Source: an uncultured Flavobacteriales bacterium (GTDB taxonomy: Bacteria > Bacteroidota > Bacteroidia > Flavobacteriales > Crocinitomicaceae). Taken from it: a DNA stretch of 25,509 nucleotides. Location of the stretch: contig CAMLDR010000043.1 of the NCBI GenBank assembly GCA_946478775.1, forward strand, positions 1-25,509, read 5' to 3'. A model generated the notes under the pieces. That model did no database searches. It was not told the DNA's origin and was given only the letters and a program-made list of their open reading frames with translations. The position numbers and the translations under genes were made by a program. This document shows positions 16,463-24,769 of this stretch, piece by piece; position 1 is the stretch's first letter, and every line of letters starts with the position of its first letter.

Positions 16463-17374
16463 TTATTTAACTGATATTGAAATTGATTGAGGATTTTCTC
16501 CTGGAAAGTATTTGTTGAAAAAGCCTTTTTTATTCAAATAAATAATCAGTAGTAAAAACCCAAATAGGATAAATGCATTTGCGTAATTATATGACCAATT
16601 AGGTATGTTGTATATTTCAATATTGTAAATTGCTCCTAACTTCCAATTTGTTCCAAAAAATGAAAACTCTACCCAATTCACACCGCTATGTAAACCAATG
16701 GGCAACCAAATTGAATTTGAGTAGAAATACAAAAGTGAAAAAATGTATGAAAAAATGAAAAGACTTAGAAAATATCCAAGACTAAAATCATTAAGTACAA
16801 AATGCCCAAAGCTAAATATCAATCCCATAATTATAAATATAATATGAGGGTTCATGTAATTCTTTAGTTTTTGAATGGGATATGCTCTTGTACCTAATTC
16901 TTCAATAACCGAATTCCAAAAAACGAATCCGACCATGAAATAGAGATAATAAGCCAAATAAGTTAAAATTGAAATGTCGGCAGGAATTACTTTTATATAC
17001 TTAACATACTCAGCGCTTGAGATTAAAACAATATATTTTAGAGTAACTAAAATTGCACCAACCATAAACCCAATTAAAATTGTTCGCCAAATTTTACCTC
17101 GAAATCCTAATTCGGATAATTTTTTTTGATGTATGTATTTTTGTGCCAACCATATGATCCCAATTGAACATATACCGAACAAAAAAAAGAAAAATACGTT
17201 TCCAAAACTAACATCAAAATTTTGCCCTGAGTTCTCTCTAATGTTAATTCCAACTAGTTCCGCAATAATTATTATTGGTACCATAATCGCAACGGAAAAG
17301 AATACCACAAGTGTTACCGTTATTATTTTAATGAATAAATAATTCTTATAAGCAGTTCTAAATTTTTCTAACAT
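16463..17374 (-). CDS. CPBP-family (CAAX/ABI) intramembrane metalloprotease
   Basis: 303 residues, highly hydrophobic, with about seven or eight membrane segments. All three signature motifs are present: EELGTR (E158, E159, R163), FSFGH (F187-H191) and HSGVN (H229-N233). These supply the glutamates and histidines of the CAAX-protease-like active site. The family acts within the membrane; bacterial members process peptides or give self-immunity to bacteriocins, but no substrate can be named here. The gene is very AT-rich: the line 16741-16800 counts 13 G/C in 60. It is flanked upstream by a repeat also found at 11619, which suggests acquisition. A short leader of about 60 bases separates it from that repeat. 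No partner peptide gene was seen. Confidence 0.88.
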   Translation of the reverse strand: MLEKFRTAYKNYLFIKIITVTLVVFFSVAIMVPIIIIAELVGINIRENSGQNFDVSFGNVFFFFLFGICSIGIIWLAQKYIHQKKLSELGFRGKIWRTILIGFMVGAILVTLKYIVLISSAEYVKYIKVIPADISILTYLAYYLYFMVGFVFWNSVIEELGTRAYPIQKLKNYMNPHIIFIIMGLIFSFGHFVLNDFSLGYFLSLFIFSYIFSLLYFYSNSIWLPIGLHSGVNWVEFSFFGTNWKLGAIYNIEIYNIPNWSYNYANAFILFGFLLLIIYLNKKGFFNKYFPGENPQSISISVK

Positions 17375-17424
17375 TCTTGATTTAATTAGGTGTTACTTGT
17401 TTAGTTGACGCTAAGTGCGGCTAA

Positions 17425-17460
17425 GTTAGCAGTTTGTCAAAATACGAATTAATCTGTAAA
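17425..17460. repeat. Dispersed repeat (copy D), matches left half of copy A
   Basis: Gapless 36-base alignment with 11619-11654, 29 identical positions. In both places it lies upstream of a minus-strand membrane-protein gene (36 to 70 bases from the start). Just left of it is a GCTAAGT-GCG-GCTAAGT direct repeat (17410-17426), and GCTAA-G-TTAGC is an inverted repeat. Confidence 0.55.
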
Positions 17461-17614
17461 TCTAATTCGCGCGTTGGAGAAAGTTAAGAAACCAGGGACA
17501 TTGAATCCCATCAATCGAAGATCTGGTCGAATTAAAATCACTAATTTGTTAGCTAATTGACCCAAAATGATCATCACACTTGAACCAAACAACACTCCAA
17601 TTGTAAATGAATGT

Positions 17615-18988
17615 ATGCGATTGTTCCTTCTATGTATGCTCTTTCCTTTTCAAAGTTTTGCCCAACAAGACAGTTTAGACGCCAGGATCTGCCAGGCGAT
17701 CCAAAATGCGGAGAAGAAACCCCAAAATAGTCCGCCCATTTACTATTTTCCATTTTACAATGATGTTCAACTCATCGAAGTGGACTATTACACCTACTTA
17801 CGACGTGATTATGTAACACGATTCGTTCAACCATCCAAAGGCCTGTGGTATTCCAAACACATAAACAGTGAGCGAACGAATGGATATATTCTGAGGAATT
17901 CAAAAGGAAAGGTGTTGAAAACCCATGGAATACACACCCCATACGGTATCTATTTGCTCCCTCCGAATGAAGCGCCAATAATTACACACAAGGAACATTT
18001 GAACTCCGAGAAAAGTCTATACAAAGGTCAATCGTTTACATGGAAAGACGGTAACGGTTATGGGTATCGTTTTGCTGTTACCACAATCAGAGAACAACGA
18101 ACTGAAATGCCAGAAATGGAGTATGAGATATTCGGGATGCTGGACACATTGGGCAACCTTGTTATCCCGGCTACACACCGCACGATCGAATATTTTCAGG
18201 GAGAATATTTAGCTATGCTTGATATTAGCAACACATACGCCATTTATGACAGCATCTTTAATAAAACGGTTGGTTACTGCGTTGATGCCATCGAACGCAT
18301 TGGATACAATCGGTATGTGAGCTATAGTGAAAAGGGTGGAATCATGAATCGCAACGGTGAATTCATGATAAACTATCCATTTAAGAGCCTCGAAAAAAGT
18401 CGCTTCAGTACCGATTTTATCTATTCAACACTAGAAGACCGTGAAACTAAATTTGGAATCCTATCTAACGATCTAAGCTTTAAAACGAATCCCATCTATA
18501 GAAGTGTTCATGCTCTTCCAAGCGGTTACGCAGTCTTGACAGCAGGCAGCAATAAGTTAGCTATTGTGAATATGTCAGGAAAGCAGATTACTGGGTTTGA
18601 ATTTGAACGATCAGGAGATTTAGAAAATTCTGATGGGACGTTTATTCTTTTAAAAATGTCGGATGAAGGTAATAAGTACGGTATGATCGACACATGGGGG
18701 AATACGATTATTCCATTCAGGTATGACAAGATTCACCCCTTCAGCAATGATCTGGCTATCGTGGAGCTAAATAAAAAAATGGGCATTGTAGATCGCACCG
18801 GAAACCTTGTTTTGCCCATCGAATATGAGTTGATTCATCCGTTTGTAAATGGCGTTTTGCTCGTTCGACAGAATGGCAAATATGGGTCGCTGAACGAACA
18901 ATTGAAGGTAGTTGAGCCCCTGGTTCACAGTCATTACAGGGTCTTATCGAATGGTGAGTATAAATTTTACGAGACACAGCAGAGGTAA
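17615..18988 (+). CDS. Secreted WG-repeat protein
   Basis: 457 residues if translation starts at the ATG at 17615, which gives a signal peptide (MRLFLLCMLFPFQSFAQ). The frame opens at 17567, but the 16 extra residues would sit in front of the signal and are probably untranslated. From about residue 150 onward there are repeated units of 30-45 residues with the WG-repeat form: (F/Y)G(M/I)(L/I)D..GN.(V/I)(I/L)P..(Y/H). Examples are FGMLDTLGNLVIPATH, KYGMIDTWGNTIIPFRYDKI and MGIVDRTGNLVLPIEYELI. WG repeats are probably beta-propeller-like or binding scaffolds; their partners are mostly unknown. No catalytic residues are visible. The protein is likely periplasmic or secreted; there is no T9SS tail or lipobox. 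A second WG-like protein gene follows after a repeat-bearing gap. Confidence 0.82.
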   Translation: MRLFLLCMLFPFQSFAQQDSLDARICQAIQNAEKKPQNSPPIYYFPFYNDVQLIEVDYYTYLRRDYVTRFVQPSKGLWYSKHINSERTNGYILRNSKGKVLKTHGIHTPYGIYLLPPNEAPIITHKEHLNSEKSLYKGQSFTWKDGNGYGYRFAVTTIREQRTEMPEMEYEIFGMLDTLGNLVIPATHRTIEYFQGEYLAMLDISNTYAIYDSIFNKTVGYCVDAIERIGYNRYVSYSEKGGIMNRNGEFMINYPFKSLEKSRFSTDFIYSTLEDRETKFGILSNDLSFKTNPIYRSVHALPSGYAVLTAGSNKLAIVNMSGKQITGFEFERSGDLENSDGTFILLKMSDEGNKYGMIDTWGNTIIPFRYDKIHPFSNDLAIVELNKKMGIVDRTGNLVLPIEYELIHPFVNGVLLVRQNGKYGSLNEQLKVVEPLVHSHYRVLSNGEYKFYETQQR

Positions 18989-19006
18989 TGAAACGCTTTT
19001 CTATTC

Positions 19007-19080
19007 ATATAGCTTTGGTTACTCAGACCGAGATTGACGGGCAGGAGGGAAGGTCATCCGTTTTACCTCAACTTAAAAAA
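19007..19080. repeat. Dispersed repeat (copy B)
   Basis: Aligns with 21232-21303 at roughly 70% identity over the first 49 bases (hand alignment). Shared blocks are ATATAGCTT, AGACCGAG and GGAAGGTC, with an A-rich end in both. It lies in the gap between the two WG-type genes; no open frame covers it on either strand. The rest of the 218-base gap holds only the -7 element at 19178-19185. Confidence 0.6.
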
Positions 19081-19177
19081 GGCTCCAACTTTTATTCATT
19101 CCAATAGCTATCGCGGTATTAAGCGGTTCGTCATCTTGTGTCACTAAGTTGTTAATCAAAGATTTCACAATATTCCT

Positions 19178-19185
19178 TATTTTTG
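19178..19185 (+). promoter_or_regulatory. -7 element (TATTTTTG) of the WG-like lipoprotein gene
   Basis: An exact TAnnTTTG match ending 21 bases before the ATG at 19207. It overlaps the alternative TTG start at 19183, which therefore cannot be used from this promoter. Confidence 0.45.
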
Positions 19186-19206
19186 ATTATCCTCAAAATA
19201 AACAAA

Positions 19207-21042
19207 ATGTCTGCAAAATCTACCTATATCCTAATGTTTTCCATCTTTATTTCGGTAACATCTTGTATGGGTCAATATCAAAAAAACGAGGATTTAAACT
19301 ACCTGGCAGAACATGCGGTGTTTTTTGAAAATGGAATCACAGTATATCCTGAAAACGGTAAATATGGATTCAAATATAAAAACCACCGTCTTTCCGAGCC
19401 AATTTATGACACCATTTACAATTTTAGCAGGGATTTTTGTGTTGTTAAACGAGATTCGGTTCTCTCGTTATTAGATATGAATCTCAGGAACGGTTATCTT
19501 CAGCCTATCCGTTCCGTTGAAAAGCATTATTCAGAAGAAAAGAAAGCCACCATTCTGAAAATAACCAGTAAAAATGGGCATTCAAATGAATACACTATCA
19601 GTAAAGTCAATAATTGGAAACTGTTTTATTCCACTGCAAACAGTGTAGCTTACCCGATGCGTCAGGACCACTATCTGTTCTCTCACAATATTACAGATTC
19701 TATTGATCTGGCTGACAAATTCCCGGAAGCAAAATCGAACGTCAGAATATTGATGAAAACATCAATGGAAAAAAAAAGTCCTTACAATGAAATACTTTTC
19801 TCCGCGGAAAAGCTCAAATTCTTTCCCAAGAAAGGAATTCCATTTATTAGGAACAGACCCGGATTAAAGATTGATGATTACCTGGGGAAATCGTTATTGG
19901 AATATCGAACTGGGGATTATCAGACACGGGTAGTCATTGATGAAGAAAAAGGAGACACCGTGTTAATTTCGAAATTCAAAACGGAAGGTTTTTCAATAGA
20001 TACCAATTTATACTTATATCGTTACGTTTACGATGAAAAGGGGGAAGTAGAACAGATCCAAATTTATAATGAGTACGGAGAACATCTTCATACCTTTGTT
20101 CCAACAACCGTTGACGGACATAAAAATTCAGCGTGGATAAATAATGGAATTATATCGGAGAGAATAAAATATACCCGAAAAGGCAATATTGAAATATACC
20201 ATGTTTATTCAGCTGTAACCTTGGAAAAAATCCTGGAAAACGTTGTTTTAGTTTCGGAAAACTTAAAGCGAGGTTATTACATGTATTATTCCCTAGAAAA
20301 GAGGACTTATTTTTTGATCAATAAAGGGCGTCTCATCTATTCATTCAAAGTAAATAAAGGAAGTTATGCAGGATTTGAGACCATTGATAATTTTGAATTT
20401 GAGAAAGAGCCGATTTACATCAACATAAAAACAATTCATTCGGAATTGATTGAATCAATTGTTATTTCGTCATCGGGGAAGGAACTATACAGAAGTAAGG
20501 ATTATCGCTTGATGATGAGGCTTAGTCTTGATGAAAATGAAAAAGTAAAAGTAATGGAGTTACATAAAGAAAATAATGAGTTTGCAATCTATTCAACTGA
20601 AGCAGACAGCTTGTATTGGTTTGATGCAAAAGACGCATCTGGTGGTGCGGTAACTTCTGATGTTTTATATTTTAGTACTCCAGAAGGAACTCGATTCGAA
20701 ACACTTCTTAAAGAACCCACATTCAATTTCAGCGCAAAATCTTTAGAGGGTATAATCTCATTAAAAAATGATCAATTTTGGCTAATTCTTGCCGAGAATG
20801 ACAGCTACACACTCTATAACAATTATTTCAAAGAGCTTTGTGATAACTGTATAATCGGACAAATCAATCAATCCAATCTTGTTTTCTCATTGTATCGCGA
20901 CCCGAAAAGCACGCTGTTTGAATTGATTAACGCAGATTTCATTCCGATCACCAATAAGCGTTACAAAGCGTTATTGAATGGAACAAAAATGATTGTAGCT
21001 CTTACGGAAGCTAATGAAATAGAGTATTTGATGATGGAATAG
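19207..21042 (+). CDS. Lipoprotein of unknown function with WG-like N-terminal segment
   Basis: 611 residues from the ATG at 19207. The signal MSAKSTYILMFSIFISVTSC has lipobox VTSC and lipidated Cys20. An in-frame TTG at 19183 is rejected because it lies in the likely -7 element. The first 80 mature residues (GITVYPENGKYGFKYKNHRLSEPIYDTIYNF) resemble a WG unit. The remaining 500 residues are unrecognised. They contain a stretch like an antitoxin-type or YD-like wrap (YDEKGEVEQIQIYNEYGEHLHTF) and are otherwise strand-rich, Lys/Glu-rich and without obvious catalytic motifs. It sits directly behind the WG-repeat gene on the same strand. Shared repeats, signal type and proximity suggest diverged relatives or partners at the envelope (inference). 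Codon composition is AT-rich, like the rest of this half of the window. Confidence 0.7.
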   Translation: MSAKSTYILMFSIFISVTSCMGQYQKNEDLNYLAEHAVFFENGITVYPENGKYGFKYKNHRLSEPIYDTIYNFSRDFCVVKRDSVLSLLDMNLRNGYLQPIRSVEKHYSEEKKATILKITSKNGHSNEYTISKVNNWKLFYSTANSVAYPMRQDHYLFSHNITDSIDLADKFPEAKSNVRILMKTSMEKKSPYNEILFSAEKLKFFPKKGIPFIRNRPGLKIDDYLGKSLLEYRTGDYQTRVVIDEEKGDTVLISKFKTEGFSIDTNLYLYRYVYDEKGEVEQIQIYNEYGEHLHTFVPTTVDGHKNSAWINNGIISERIKYTRKGNIEIYHVYSAVTLEKILENVVLVSENLKRGYYMYYSLEKRTYFLINKGRLIYSFKVNKGSYAGFETIDNFEFEKEPIYINIKTIHSELIESIVISSSGKELYRSKDYRLMMRLSLDENEKVKVMELHKENNEFAIYSTEADSLYWFDAKDASGGAVTSDVLYFSTPEGTRFETLLKEPTFNFSAKSLEGIISLKNDQFWLILAENDSYTLYNNYFKELCDNCIIGQINQSNLVFSLYRDPKSTLFELINADFIPITNKRYKALLNGTKMIVALTEANEIEYLMME

Positions 21043-21100
21043 TTGTCTTCAATTTTGTCATATAAAGGATTTTTCAGCGAAGGCGCAGCGGCTATTTAAT

Positions 21101-21219
21101 ATAACGTCTAATTATAGGGCAAATCCTTCGAAGCTCAGAATCGTGCTATTTAGGATAATCAAGCCGCGCTAACGCTTTGGCTTATCGAAGCTATCGCTTC
21201 TCTTGTCCTATAATGTTAT
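21101..21219. mobile_element. 119-bp palindromic element with imperfect terminal inverted repeats
   Basis: The left end ATAAC (21101-21105) pairs with GTTAT (21215-21219). After a 5-base bulge, 12 bases (21111-21122) pair with 21203-21214 with a single G-U. Inside are further hairpins: GAAGC-tatc-GCTTC (21187-21200), and AAGCC-GCG with CGC-TTT-GGCTT (21161-21183, CTAA loop and a TTT bulge). The octamer TCGAAGCT occurs twice (21128-21135 and 21185-21192). No ORF lies within it. It could be a MITE-like, non-autonomous element, a REP/BIME-type unit or a structured RNA. No target-site duplication was evident. Confidence 0.55.
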
Positions 21220-21231
21220 TGCGATCTATTA

Positions 21232-21303
21232 ATATAGCTTGGGTACTTAGACCGAGGAATCTCGCAGAGTAGGAAGGTCTTCAGGTTTTATTTCATTTCA
21301 AAA
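21232..21303. repeat. Dispersed repeat (copy C), abuts the LAGLIDADG gene
   Basis: Shares its left part with copy B (19007-19055) and its right part with copy A (11658-11696). The last block, TTCATTTCAAAAA, ends exactly at the ATG at 21304, so this copy forms the immediate 5' region of the endonuclease gene. It begins 12 bases after the palindromic element. Confidence 0.6.
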
Positions 21304-22410
21304 ATGATTCTTAATTTAAAAGATCAAAGTTTAATACGCCTTACTTACTATTACAGGATGTGGTCTCGAAAATTTGAAAAATGTATTCGTTGTGGAAGTT
21401 CAGAAGTAAAGCACGTGGCTAAAGGCTTGTGCAAAACCTGTTATACTTTAAACACCGAAGCAGCACATAAAAAACACGAGAGACATCAAAGGGGAGTAGC
21501 CGATGATTTTTTAACCCGGGAGAAGCTGATTGAATTATATGTTGAAAAGGAAATGTCATTGACTGACATCGGCAAATTAGCAGGCTGCACACGAATTAAT
21601 GTTCATTATAAGTTAAAGAAATTTGGAATCGATGCAAGGTCGAAAACCCAGGCACGAACGTTAGCTTTGGACAGAGGGAAAATCAAAACAACACGCATTG
21701 ATGAATTTGGAAATGAAGAAAACATTGTGTTCCAGAAAATTCGATATGCTGAAAATTTCTTCAAAAACTGGTCGGATGAAATGGCGTATGTACTTGGATT
21801 GATTTATACGGATGGAAATTTACACATTCGGAAAAACGATTCCGGATATGAGTTTGGTGTGTTATCATTCGCCCAAAAAGAAAAAGAACTTGTCCAAAAA
21901 TTTTTGGAATTAATGGAATGCAATGCAACCATCAGATTCCGGGAAAAACGAGAACTGGATAACACAACTGCCGGTGAATTATATTACTTCAGTATTGGAA
22001 ACAATGATCTTGCAAATGATTTAATCCAACTTGGAATAACGCCAAACAAGAGTTTAACAATTAGTTTCCCTGAGATACCGAATGAGTATTTGAGGCATTT
22101 TATACGTGGAATCTTTGACGGAGATGGTTCTGTATATTTAGAATCTAACAAATCAATTCGAGTGAAACTTTTATCCGGATCAAAAAATTTTATCTACAGC
22201 TTAAACCAAAAACTTGTTGAAAACGGTTTCCCGTATAAAACCATTTATGGCGGAACACCAAGTACACCTCATGCATATTTTATTCGCTATCATACAGATG
22301 CAGAAGTTATCAAGTTCTATAAATACTTGTATCAAGATGTTCCGGAAAGAATGTTTTATTCAAAAAAGTGTAGTGGTTATTTTAAATTGTGGAATTGGGT
22401 CCGAATCTGA
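21304..22410 (+). CDS. Free-standing two-motif LAGLIDADG homing endonuclease with zinc-finger and HTH N-terminus
   Basis: 368 residues; the ATG at 21358 (AGG just before it) is a possible later start giving 350 residues. Two LAGLIDADG-type helices are visible: LGLIYTDGN (164-172, catalytic Asp170) and IRGIFDGDG (267-275, catalytic Asp274). Both acidic residues are present, so a monomeric, active endonuclease is plausible. The N-terminus has a C27-x2-C30...C43-x2-C46 zinc finger (CIRCGSSEV...GLCKTCY). Then comes a helix-turn-helix-like stretch (LTREKLIELYVEKEMSLTDIGKLAGCTRINVHYKLKKFGI, about 70-109) that would add DNA-binding specificity. No intron or intein boundaries are seen around it, so it is free-standing. 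By inference it is a mobile gene or one domesticated for regulation. The neighbours are a palindromic element upstream and a defence-type nuclease downstream. Confidence 0.88.
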   Translation: MILNLKDQSLIRLTYYYRMWSRKFEKCIRCGSSEVKHVAKGLCKTCYTLNTEAAHKKHERHQRGVADDFLTREKLIELYVEKEMSLTDIGKLAGCTRINVHYKLKKFGIDARSKTQARTLALDRGKIKTTRIDEFGNEENIVFQKIRYAENFFKNWSDEMAYVLGLIYTDGNLHIRKNDSGYEFGVLSFAQKEKELVQKFLELMECNATIRFREKRELDNTTAGELYYFSIGNNDLANDLIQLGITPNKSLTISFPEIPNEYLRHFIRGIFDGDGSVYLESNKSIRVKLLSGSKNFIYSLNQKLVENGFPYKTIYGGTPSTPHAYFIRYHTDAEVIKFYKYLYQDVPERMFYSKKCSGYFKLWNWVRI

Positions 22411-22705
22411 AATCATCTAAATCCCAATCCTCAAAAGACTTTCCGGAACTTTCAATGATTTGACTTAAAAAGTGGAATTGACTTTTTGGGATCGATTTCG
22501 TGTGGAATATAAAAACGCCTGGAATCAGCCATCAATCAAAGATTCGATTGCTTCCCAAGTGGAATTACCTAATAAGCTGGGATGGGAGTTTGGATTCGGA
22601 AGAGGGGATTACCTAATAGGTAAATCTTAAATTTCATCCAGATTAGATAATATGAGGAAATAAATTACCATTTTTGAGTAATTATAGCGCTATTCAGAAA
22701 CCATT
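22411..22705 (+). other. 295-base gap with a possible 52-codon gene remnant
   Basis: A frame from the GTG at 22472 to the TAA at 22628-22630 encodes 52 residues. They look protein-like (TFWDRFRVEYKNAWNQP, then LGWEFGFGRGDYLIGKS), rich in Trp and Gly. It has no ATG and is preceded in frame by a TAA at 22466, so it is most likely the 3' end of a lost gene. I do not recognise the family. A near-consensus -7 element (CATTTTTG) lies about 30 bases before the OLD nuclease ATG. Confidence 0.35.
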
Positions 22706-24769
22706 ATGCGAATCAGTAACCTTACTATTAAAAATTTCCGTCTGCTTTCGGATGTATCAATTAATCTTGAAGACGACATTACTCTTATTGTTGGTAAAAA
22801 CAATACAGGAAAAACTTCCTTGCTTGAAGCATTAAAGATCTTTGCTACAGGTGAAGAAAAGTTGTCTTTTGAAGATTTTTCACAATCTAGTTATTCCGTT
22901 TTCAAAGACGTATTACAAAAATTCCAGGAAAGTTCGTCTCCTAGCATAACTGAGGAAGAAAAGGAAGAACTAGAGGAATATGTCCAAGAAAATATTCCCA
23001 GAATTGAACTAATCATTCAATTTGAATATGACATAGCTGCCAATGACTCACTAATAGAATTGAGCGAGTTTATTTCTGATTTAGATGTGAACCGTAATGA
23101 TGCAACCGCTTTGATTTCCTTTGAACCAACCAATTCACTTGGAATGTTATCCGCTTATCTTAACCGATCGGATGAAGAGCTTTCACTAATTCAGTACCTT
23201 AAAAAGAATCTTGCAGCTCATTACCGATTAACCTGTTATTCACTTGACCCACAATCTGGGCACTTGCGTGAAATTGAAGGTAGTTTTAAAGATAAAATCA
23301 AGAAGATCGTATCATTTGAAGACATTAAAGCACTGCGAATATTAGATGATAAAAAGGGCGATAAAAACAAAACTCTTGCTTCTGGTTTCTCACGTTACTA
23401 CAATGAAAGAGATAAAACAGATCAGAATGTTCAGGACTTAGAAGCAGTATTAGTTGATGTTTCTGCGGAATTGAAAGAAAAGTATGATATTGTTTTGAAG
23501 AAAATCCTGGATGATTTACAAAGATTTGGTGCAGCGACTCCAATTGCAATACCATCAATTACCATTAAATCAGAATTCAATTCCGAATCAGTAATAAAAG
23601 ACAATATCAAATATTACTATCAACATGAAGAAATTGACTTACCGGAAAGTTATAACGGCCTTGGATATAGTAACTTAATTTACATGATTCTAGAGCTTGC
23701 AAGTTTTGTGGAAAGGCTAAGAAATTCAAAAGAAGAAAAAGTATCAGAATTTCTAACTGTACTGATAGAAGAACCTGAAGCACACATGCATCCACAAATG
23801 CAGCAGGTATTTATTAGCCAAATAAAGGGTATTTTAAAGGATGCTGAAGAGGATGGGATTTTTGTTCAATTGGTGATTACCTCTCATTCATCCCACATCC
23901 TATCTGAAGCTGGAATCGATTCACAAAAAGGATTTAACAGAATACGTTATTTCAACAGGGTGAATGGAGAAATTAAAGTTCAAGACTTCAATGATCTTCA
24001 CATTGACGATGAAAGGCATACATTCAGATTCCTCAAACAATACCTTACTTTGCACAAGTCAGATCTATTCTTTGCGGATAAAGTAATTATTGTGGAAGGC
24101 ACAACAGAGAGAATGCTTCTTCCCCAAATGATCAAAAAAGTTGCTCCCAGTCTATGTAATGAGTATCTGAGTGTTTTAGAAGTTGGAGGAGCTTATACTC
24201 ATAAATTCAAAGAAATATTGAATTTCATTGGAGTAAAAACATTGGTTATCACTGATCTCGATTCTTGTGACGCAGTTTCAGGAAAGCGTTGTCCTGTAAA
24301 TGATGGTAATAACAATGAAATATCTTCTAATTCGACTCTTAAAGAATGGTTACCTGGCAAAGAACTCATCAAAGATTTAATTGCGACTATAGAAACTGAT
24401 AAAATAACGACTGATATTAGAGTTGCTTTTCAAATAGCCCAAAATGGAAAGATTGGCAGAAGTTTCGAAGAGTCCTTTATTATTGCGAACAGAACATTAT
24501 TGGAGTCGGAAATAACCATAGATGGGGTGTTGAAAGAAGTGAAAAACCAATTTGGCTTTTTACGAATCCAACAACTCGAAGATATTAAACTCAAAGACAC
24601 TTTTGTTTTAGCACCTGGATCATCTGGAGGAAAAACAAACTTCACTTTTGATGTAATGTCTTTTAATGAAGCTATTTATGGTGACTGGGTGGTTCCTGCC
24701 TACATAAAGGAAGGTTTAGAATGGCTTGCAGGAATGTGTTTAAATCCCTTAACATTGATCGAGGAATGA
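22706..24769 (+). CDS. OLD-family ATP-dependent nuclease (ABC-type ATPase plus TOPRIM), GajA-like
   Basis: 687 residues. The N-terminal ATPase opens with MRISNLTIKNFRLLSDVSI, with Walker A GKNNTGKT (30-37). After a long helical insertion come Walker B LIEEPEAHMHP (353-363) and the H-loop-type TSHSSHILSEAG. The C-terminal TOPRIM domain has VIIVEGTTE (catalytic Glu464), the LEVGGAYTHKF strand, and DLD (Asp517, Asp519) in VITDLDSCD, followed by GRSFEESF. This order is that of OLD nucleases. The TGA overlaps the ATG of a UvrD-like helicase gene by 4 bases, the arrangement of class 2 OLD nucleases and of the Gabija defence pair GajA-GajB. At 687 residues it is longer than the roughly 580-residue characterised GajA, mostly through the acidic insertion after Walker A. 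It probably senses or cleaves invading DNA. Confidence 0.88.
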   Translation: MRISNLTIKNFRLLSDVSINLEDDITLIVGKNNTGKTSLLEALKIFATGEEKLSFEDFSQSSYSVFKDVLQKFQESSSPSITEEEKEELEEYVQENIPRIELIIQFEYDIAANDSLIELSEFISDLDVNRNDATALISFEPTNSLGMLSAYLNRSDEELSLIQYLKKNLAAHYRLTCYSLDPQSGHLREIEGSFKDKIKKIVSFEDIKALRILDDKKGDKNKTLASGFSRYYNERDKTDQNVQDLEAVLVDVSAELKEKYDIVLKKILDDLQRFGAATPIAIPSITIKSEFNSESVIKDNIKYYYQHEEIDLPESYNGLGYSNLIYMILELASFVERLRNSKEEKVSEFLTVLIEEPEAHMHPQMQQVFISQIKGILKDAEEDGIFVQLVITSHSSHILSEAGIDSQKGFNRIRYFNRVNGEIKVQDFNDLHIDDERHTFRFLKQYLTLHKSDLFFADKVIIVEGTTERMLLPQMIKKVAPSLCNEYLSVLEVGGAYTHKFKEILNFIGVKTLVITDLDSCDAVSGKRCPVNDGNNNEISSNSTLKEWLPGKELIKDLIATIETDKITTDIRVAFQIAQNGKIGRSFEESFIIANRTLLESEITIDGVLKEVKNQFGFLRIQQLEDIKLKDTFVLAPGSSGGKTNFTFDVMSFNEAIYGDWVVPAYIKEGLEWLAGMCLNPLTLIEE

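Noticed and set aside
21101..21219. Integron attC site
   Set aside because: The element begins TAAC and ends GTTA as attC sites do, but the ends do not fit RYYYAAC and GTTRRRY, and no integron integrase or cassette series is visible.
21304..22410. Group I intron or intein around the LAGLIDADG gene
   Set aside because: No split host gene, no intron core pairing and no splicing-junction residues were found on either side.
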